Assembly: GCA_015680685.1 (NCBI GenBank)
Contig: MNCI01004050.1
Location: forward strand, 565,129-629,128
DNA: 64,000 bases
Source of the DNA: Gnetum montanum
Lineage: Eukaryota; Streptophyta; Gnetopsida; Gnetales; Gnetaceae
Direction: 5' to 3'
Part shown: in pieces, positions 57,990 through 64,000 of the stretch
Layout: each line of letters starts with the position of its first letter
How positions within the stretch are numbered: the first letter of the stretch is position 1
Notes under the pieces: generated by a model
Databases searched by the model: none
What the model saw: only the letters and a program-made list of their open reading frames with translations
Told to the model about the DNA's origin: nothing
Position numbers and translations under genes: made by a program

Positions 57990-58887
57990 CCCAAAGTGTC
58001 TAAAACTTAGCCTTTTGAGGGAAATGACTAAGATTGTAATAAAGGACATTGTTACCTAATTTTATAGTTACATTCCTTATCCATGTTTGGAATAATGCTT
58101 ATGGACTTCACTATCCATGAGTGCTACTAGTTGATTCTCATCTAAGAGATTTAGATTTATTAGACATTCCTTTTGGGCTAAACTCAAATCAAGGTCAAGT
58201 TCACTGGCAATAGCTAAAGTGTGAAGCTCTACTTGGATTGGAAGTATTGACAACTTTCCATAGACTAACTCAAATGCAGCGTACCCTATAGGTAATTTCT
58301 AGGATGTTCTATAGAACTATAGAGCATCATTTAATTTCATACTCCAATCATGTCTAAACATACCAACCATCCTAGCGAGTATTCTAGTAATTTCACAGTT
58401 AGTAACTTCAACTTGATCATTCACTCAGGGATAATATGGTGTTGTTAATTTATGGTTCACCCCAAGTTGTTGCATGGGTTTCTTAAAGATAGCACCAATG
58501 AAGTGGGTTCCATTGTCTGATATCAACATTCTTGGTACACCAAACTATTTACCACATGTTCCTACCTCTACCCACTTTGTGTAGTAATCCACAGTCACAC
58601 TAATATACACTTTTCAATTTGACATTGTTAAATAGGCCCCATGAAATCAATTCGCCAAATATCAAAAGGCTTTAGTGGTTGTATCCAATGTTGTGGCCCT
58701 TCATATCTGGTCATGACTCCTCCATCTCTTTGGCAACATGCACAAGATTATGTGAACATGTGTGCATCTTTGAAAAGAGTAGGCCAAAAGTAGCCTACCA
58801 TTAGTAGTTTAAGTGATGTTCTATGCCTTGCATAATGGCCACCACATGGCTCTTCATGGGCATCCTATAAGACATTTTGTTGGTCAT
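57990..58887 (-). pseudogene. B2 integrase (degenerate, truncated)
   Basis: Follows B1 closely: a DLDLSLAQKECLINLNLLDEN-like segment near 58140-58190, ALWFYRT-like near 58310, TTPYYP near 58440, and DNGTHFIGAIFKKPMQQLG near 58470-58520, where the second Asp is kept. There are several stops and a small deletion near 58550. Its upstream end is cut by A2. Confidence 0.8.
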
Positions 58888-59249
58888 TAATGAGTGACAA
58901 GGTACCCCTAAGCCCAACCATACAAATCACAAGCATTCATGCATGATCTAGTCGAATTTTGTAGACCTTAAGTTCTTAAGTACACTAGTTCCATGACATG
59001 CAATCTAATCGTGACAATCATTGTCTTCTCAACTATACTTGTGAAGCTTAATTGTATGGTTAAGTATAATTGAGGCACATGCTTTTTATTATTTTATATT
59101 TTATTTGTCTATGATTAAGAATAGGTTGAAACATAATTTATAATAAATTAACTTAATCTAATTACTTATTAATAACTAACTATTCTAACATAAATATTTG
59201 ATCCCACTTTTTGTGCACATCCTGAACATGTAAAACACTGCTAGGTTAC

Positions 59250-60230
59250 TGATGAGAGTAGTTACTCTAATTATTAGAGTGGTTACTCTAGTAGTTACTC
59301 TAATTATTAGAGTGGTTACTCTAGCAGTTATTCTAATTATTAGAGTGGTTACTCTAACAGTTACTCTAGTGGTTACTGTAGCAGTTATTCTAAGTATTAG
59401 AGTGGTTACTCTAGCAGTTACTTTAGCAGTTATTCTAATTATTCGAGCGGTTACTCTAATTATTAGAGTAGTTTCTCCCAAGTCTATAAATATAGTGCCC
59501 AGGCGCACAATTGGGAAGTCTTTTAGCAGTCAAGTAGCAAAACTCTTGTAGTTCGTTTGAAAGTTAGAGTATTTTCCAACTGCCCACAGTAGGAGGTCTA
59601 AGTGTGGACAGATCTTTATTCAAGCATTGTGTACCTAATCACATCTTGTGTATGGTAATAAAGACGAGCCCTTTGATTCATCCTTGCAACACTTGAAATT
59701 TTCTTTCTTACACATTTATTTTATTTTATTTTATTTTATTTCATGCCCTTTACATTTTTGGTATTAGCACAACAATTCATTTTGATCAATTAAGCAAAGT
59801 GTTAAATTACACAAGCATGACCACTTCTAGCATGCATGTAATGCTTGGTAACCTAGTAACGATTAGCATTTGGTAATCCTAGTAATGTTGCATTAGTTTA
59901 GAATGTGTACGGCAAGTGGGAATGGATGCTAGTGTTAGGATTAGTTACAACTTAGTTAATGAGTAGTTAAGTTAAGTTACTCACTTAGTTACCTCACTCC
60001 TTCCCTACTAGTGTAGGACATAAAAACATAAAAGCTATAAAAATCATGTGCCTCAAGCTTACTTAACCATACAGTCATGAGATACAGGTAAGCTTGGGAA
60101 GACAATGATCAACCAACTCGTCCTTGTTCCACAAGGGCACATAAGCACTTAGTCCTTGGAATTCGACCGGATCGTGCGTGAAATGCTCGTATTTGTATGG
60201 TTGAGTGTAGGGGTACCTCGCTGCTCATCA
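59250..60230 (+). mobile_element. Solo LTR of an Athila-like element, plus strand
   Basis: 981 bp starting TGATGAGAG and ending CTGCTCATCA, with exact GTTAC duplications (59245-59249 and 60231-60235). It sits in opposite orientation in the A2 LTR. R/U5 (ATTTTCCAACTGCC... to GGGGTACCTCG) matches the reverse complement of the family LTRs, but U3 does not. TATA (CTATAAATATA) is at about 59483-59493. A short TTTTA repeat lies at 59722-59745. No internal sequence, so it is a product of LTR-LTR recombination. Confidence 0.92.
59261..59475. repeat. Palindrome array in the U3 of the solo LTR
   Basis: Repeats of ACTCTAATTATTAGAGT (perfect inverted repeat) and GGTTACTCTAGCAGTTA variants, ending just before the TATA. 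Similar units are in 120-293. Translations of both strands give repetitive ORFs (59185-59508 and 59252-59551) that are not genes. Confidence 0.92.
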
Positions 60231-61488
60231 GTTACTAAATGTTAAGTGTTGCTGGGGTTACCAAGAGTCATACACATGCTTGAAGAAGTTGTACTTATGT
60301 GCTTAATTAATTGATTGCTATTGAATCTAATTAACTTACTTTAGCTTAATTACTTGGAAGCATTAAAGAAAATTTCATGAAATACTAAATGCATGAATAA
60401 AATAATTAAGCTAACTAAGGTGTTGCAAGGTTTAATCAGAAAGCTCATCTTTATTTTCACACTCACTACTGTGCTCAGGTACAACAATGTTCGAATAAAG
60501 ATTCCTACACTCAATGACTCCTATGATGGGCACTTTGAAAAATATTCTAACTCTAGAGAAAAAAAATTGCAAGAGCTCTGCTATGCTATGACAAAAACTA
60601 TATGGGAACTATATGCCCAAGCTCTATATTTATAGGCCTACACATACCCCACAATATCGAATATTCAACATTGCATCTTGGGGTTTGATATCAGATACTC
60701 GACATTGTAGCTTCGATATCAAATACCCAACATCACAGCTCTAATATTGGATATCTGATATCAAAGCCCTACTAAATGTAATTCATCATACCCCAATGAT
60801 TGAATGAAAACTCATCCTTGAGTGAACAAGAGGAGGAACAAGCTCCTAACAAAATATTGGAAAGGTATGAAATTATTGACTGACATGCAAATTAACTCAA
60901 ACAAAATTAACAAACTCTAAGTGCCTAACTATATGGATTTACAATCTTTTACAAAATTGGGTGTTCATGACAATAGAATTAAACACCCTAGACAAAACTG
61001 ACATCCAAGTCCTCTGGTAGCTGAAGAGTCAGGGAGAAGATCCAACAATCATGAATGATCCTCATTGCATGATGTTGCTACTTCTTCCTTGGTGAAGAAA
61101 ATCCCACTTCTAGTCCATACTTTCCATTGTAGTCACAACAAAATCGTAGATTAATTTGCAATGTGTATCATATAGCTTTTAAGTACCTTGTCTCGTGGGT
61201 GATTACACTTGGCTAGGTTATCATTATGATGGATTGATTCCTTTAATAGTGTTAGCCGGAAAAACTGAATAATAGGGTGAAATGGATAAGTGGTTCATTA
61301 TTAAATTTTGAAAAAGCTTAAACACAATGAAATGCTTGAAGAGGATTAAGAATTCACAATAATAAAAAGAGGATTTCATTGAAAAATGTTGTGACGATGT
61401 GCACAATTGGATGTGATTGATGGGGTACGCAAAAGGATTTGATTGTGAGAATGTCTAAGGATAAAGAACTTAACTAATCTAACCAAAA

Positions 61489-61546
61489 GTTATGCACGTG
61501 CATCCTCCCCAAATCAAGCATAGGCCCTTTATTGCCCTTTCATAAC
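61489..61546 (-). other. Conserved hairpin, A2 copy (weakened)
   Basis: GTTATGCACG (61489-61498) and CTTTCATAAC (61537-61546): six outer pairs kept, inner ones lost. The CCTCCCC loop is kept. Confidence 0.5.
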
Positions 61547-61965
61547 TTCAAATTGAGGAGTCCATGGGCCCCATGGATGATTAATGGTTATAGAAAGTTA
61601 AGTACAAAAACCTAAAAGAAACTACCTAATAATTTTAACACATCAAACTAAGACATCGAACAAGAACATGAAACCAATAGTGAGGTGAGACATGGAAAGC
61701 ATAGATAAATGAGAGAGAGTCAAATGGAATTCCTAATTAAGGTCACATGAAGTCCCTTGTGAGTTTTGTGGTTAAATGACCTAATAGAAATCCATCCTTA
61801 GTTCAAATCAAAACCAACCATATTTAGTGATTTTGCATCACCATTCTAAGACCAGTCCACCTCCTAAGACATAAGAGTGCTCCCACAGAACAACCACCAT
61901 TCCTTATTAAAGAAGAAAAGAGAAGTAGGAAGTGAGGAAGGACCTTTGTTAGAGGAAATCTTCAG

Positions 61966-61989
61966 GGATGGATAACATGTCTTTCTAGT
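61966..61989 (-). other. Conserved spacer motif, A2 copy
   Basis: Sense core CTAGAAAGACATGTTATCC, as in B1's second copy. Confidence 0.5.
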
Positions 61990-62714
61990 CTCATCACTAG
62001 TGCTTGTAACCCATTTATTTTTTCTAAGCAGTATGCTTTGAATTTCTACTATTTTTTTAATGGAAACCACACCATGCAAAGACTTATTTAACTTCCTATT
62101 ATTGGTTGACATGAATTAATAAGAAATCCATGAAAACACACATGCACCTAAGTAAGTAGAAAGGCACAAAGAGTACCAAATCCCCTTGAAGTCACACCCT
62201 ATTTAAACCTTTGAATCATTTCCGATTCTAGAAACTATCAAGGTCATAAGTTCATTAAAGTTTTATTAATGAAAAAGAGACCTCACATTTGCAAAATAAG
62301 AAAAACCATAAATTTTGTGAATGGGTGGATGTTGTGGACTCATTGAATATTAGATGAAAAAGAAACCATGTTCAAGTTATTAGTAACAAAATGCAAAGCT
62401 AAAATCTAGATACCAACAATCAAATAACCGAATAGCACATGTCCAGATCAATTAAAGCACACTATACCTAATTGGCAATAAGGCATGTTATTACTAAAAC
62501 ATAATAAGAAAATCATATCCAAATAAAAAATATACAAAATATTGCAAAATATTTAAGGAAAATAAAACATACTAATGATGTTGTAAAACAAAAATTTTGA
62601 AAAATTAATAACATAAAAAATGTGTAAAATAAAAGGTTGTAAAAATAACGAGGTGTAAAACAAAACTATGAAAAATTGAGAAGTTGCTTATATAGTTAGC
62701 ATGGATGGCCATCT

Positions 62715-62725
62715 CCCCCACGATT
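62715..62725 (-). promoter_or_regulatory. Second polypurine-tract-like motif, A2
   Basis: CCCCCACGATT on the plus strand, two differences from A1, at the end of pol. T-rich (sense) repeats lie at 62520-62665. Confidence 0.48.
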
Positions 62726-62739
62726 AAGTTGAAAGTAGA

Positions 62740-63476
62740 AGATTTGAAAGATTGAGCATGCTTGCCCATACAATGAGGCATTTTTTGCACTAGCTTGCTT
62801 AGGCTCGTTGAAAGGTTTGACTTGTTGTATGTTGATTAGCTGTTTCTTATCTAGGCTCTTAGGTTTGTAGATCATCATGGCCCTAGAAGAAAAAGTCTTG
62901 TAAATGATATAAGATCCTTCCCACAACATCTAGAACTTAGTTCATTGAGGTACATGTGTGGGGTTCTAGTAAAGAATCTTATCTCTTGGTTGAAATTTGA
63001 CTTTTCTAATTCTAAGGTCATGGTGTTTTTTTTAATGTCTTATGCAACTCATTAAATGATAGGGCCACCGATTGATTTTCTTCTAGCAATTTGAGATTCA
63101 TTAATATTTCTTTTTGTGCTAGACTTAAGTCAAGGTCAAGATCACAAACTATTGAAAGTGTACAGAGCTCGAATTAAATAAGAAGTATTGGTAATTTTCC
63201 GTACACCAACTCGTAGGGAGAATAGCCTATAGGAAGTTTCCATGTTGAGTAGTAGGCCTAGAGGGAATTGTTGAGTTTTGTGCTCCACTCTTTCCCATAT
63301 TTGCTAACTATTCTCATTAAGATCTTTGTGATTTCCCTATTTGTAACCTCAGCTTGGCCATTGGCTCGGGGATGGTAAGGTGTTGTTAATTTATGTTCAA
63401 CTCCTAAGTGTTGCATGAGTTTCTAAAAGGTAGTGCCTATAAAGTGAGTTACATTATTAAAAATTAATGCACATGG
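62740..63476 (-). pseudogene. A2 integrase C-terminal part (degenerate)
   Basis: The open segment 62696-62929 gives the pol end: MLWEGSYIIYKTFSSRAMMI, YKPKSLDKKQLINIQQVKPF. Upstream in broken frames are DLDLSLAQKEILMNLKLLEEN, VYGKLPILLI, TPYHPRANGQAEVTNREI and a decayed NNVTHFIG, where DNGTHFTG is expected. Upstream domains are cut off by the LTR at 63482. Confidence 0.83.
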
Positions 63477-63481
63477 CATAC

Positions 63482-64000
63482 TAATGAAGTGTAAATTGGT
63501 TGCCGTGTCGACGTGGCCACATATACATGGCCCTGTCGATGCAGCCCCATTGATGCATCTTCCCATGCACCGACGTGGCCCCGTTTATGTGGCACATATT
63601 CCGGCCTATAAATAAGAGGGCCTTCCACCTCATTGAGGCATCTTTCTAGTAGTGGTAGTGAAGCCCTTGCATTTTTTTTCCATAGGAGTTAGATTATTTT
63701 CCCAAGTGCATGCCCGCATTGTGATGCTTGTAATTGTACAGAACCTTTATTCGAGTGTGACGTACTTGGACACGCACATGATCGACAATAAAGATCGAGA
63801 TTACTTCATCATTGCAGCATTCACTTAGTTTAATTATTTAATTGTTATTTTTATTTATTGTTTTCTTAGTTAATATTTCTTTATCATCATTTACTATTCC
63901 CGTTGTTAAATGCGGAATGAGTATGACTTAATCACGAGCATTTAAGTGTGACTACTTGGTAACCCAGCAGTGTACCTAGGATGTACGCTTGGTAATCCCA
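63482..64000 (+). mobile_element. Partial LTR of an Athila-like element, plus strand
   Basis: Starts TAATGAAG (TGATGAAG decayed) after CATAC (63477-63481, candidate target duplication). U3 is made of GTCGACGTGGCC and GGCCCCGTTTATGTGG-like repeats, related to the U3 of C. TATA (CCTATAAATAAG) is at 63605-63616. R/U5 with TTGGTAACCCAGCAGTG follows to the window end. Confidence 0.85.

Larger units (their letters stand above)
47626..58887 (-). mobile_element. B2: Athila-like element with ORF3, split by E and cut by A2
   Basis: Minus-strand relative of B1. A partial 3' LTR (47626-48025 plus 53601 to about 53870) is interrupted by E, then comes ORF3, the U3-like block, hairpin, spacer motif, second polypurine motif and integrase. 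At 58888 it is cut by the LTR of A2. Its remaining pol and gag, if present, lie beyond the window. A deletion joins the LTR directly to the interior of ORF3, removing U3, TATA and the polypurine tract. Confidence 0.85.
58888..60788 (-). repeat. A2 3' LTR, containing a solo LTR
   Basis: Begins TAATGAG (decayed TGATGAG) and ends AATTCATCA. Its own sequence is 58888-59249 and 60236-60788. U3 (about 60650-60788) carries GATATC-centred repeats. The polypurine side is TACCCCAATG (60789 onward). Confidence 0.88.
58888..63481 (-). mobile_element. A2: Athila-like element without ORF3, cut by an LTR on the right
   Basis: Minus-strand relative of A1. The 3' LTR runs 58888-60788 (with a solo LTR inserted), the post-pol region 60789-62710, then the end of integrase to 63476. 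It is interrupted at 63482 by another LTR. No ORF3 or U3-like block. It inserted into B2; GTCAT (58883-58887) may be half of its target duplication. Confidence 0.87.

Noticed and set aside
59261-59475. CRISPR-like repeat array
   Set aside because: Units are adjoining variants without unique spacers, lie in an LTR U3 upstream of a TATA, and the genome is a plant.

Overview
This window is repeat-derived plant DNA from a large, transposon-filled genome. It is AT-rich. I found no host protein gene, rRNA or functional tRNA gene. Nearly all of it is decayed Ty3/gypsy LTR retrotransposons, with one LINE fragment and two tRNA-headed SINE-like copies. The lineage cannot be fixed from sequence alone. 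A seed plant is likely, because the elements are Athila-type with an Asp-tRNA primer site, there is a chromovirus with a chromodomain, and the LINE has a plant-type endonuclease. Most differences between copies look like C-to-T or G-to-A changes, as expected for old methylated repeats.

Layout: (1) 1-293, start of an LTR on the minus strand, running off the left edge and inserted in a LINE. (2) LINE endonuclease fragment, minus strand, in two pieces (294-708 and 10215-10800), split by element A1. (3) A1, 709-10209, minus strand, Athila-like, with target duplication ATCAT. (4) 10801-13920, unassigned. (5) SINE-like copy 13921-14024, interrupted by B1. (6) B1, about 14025-26000, minus strand, Athila-like with an extra ORF3 and no visible 5' LTR. 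(7) C, 27108-40398, minus strand, complete at 13.3 kb with ORF3 and target duplication CCTTG. (8) D, 40865-45712, plus strand, a gypsy element lacking RT. (9) Second SINE-like copy near 46085. (10) B2, 47626-58887, minus strand, split by chromovirus E (48026-53595, plus strand, target duplication GTTAC). (11) A2, 58888-63481, minus strand, whose LTR holds an opposite-orientation solo LTR (59250-60230, again GTTAC). (12) Another plus-strand LTR from 63482 to the right edge.

The most interesting pattern is in the Athila-like family (A1, A2, B1, B2, C). In transcriptional order, the region after pol holds: a second copy of the polypurine-tract motif that adjoins B1's 3' LTR; a T-rich tract; a conserved motif (absent from A1); a hairpin with a covarying base pair; then, only in the elements that keep ORF3 (B1, B2, C), a TATA-like site next to a block resembling the LTR U3; and finally ORF3. 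In B1 and C the block matches the element's own U3. I read this as a possible internal promoter serving ORF3, a retrovirus-like subgenomic layout. A1 and A2 lack both ORF3 and the block. ORF3 lies where plant env-like genes lie, but looks like a conserved globular N-terminal region plus a long coiled coil, not a glycoprotein.

All coding regions carry stops or frameshifts. I annotate them as pseudogenes with approximate limits, based on reading degenerate translations by eye.
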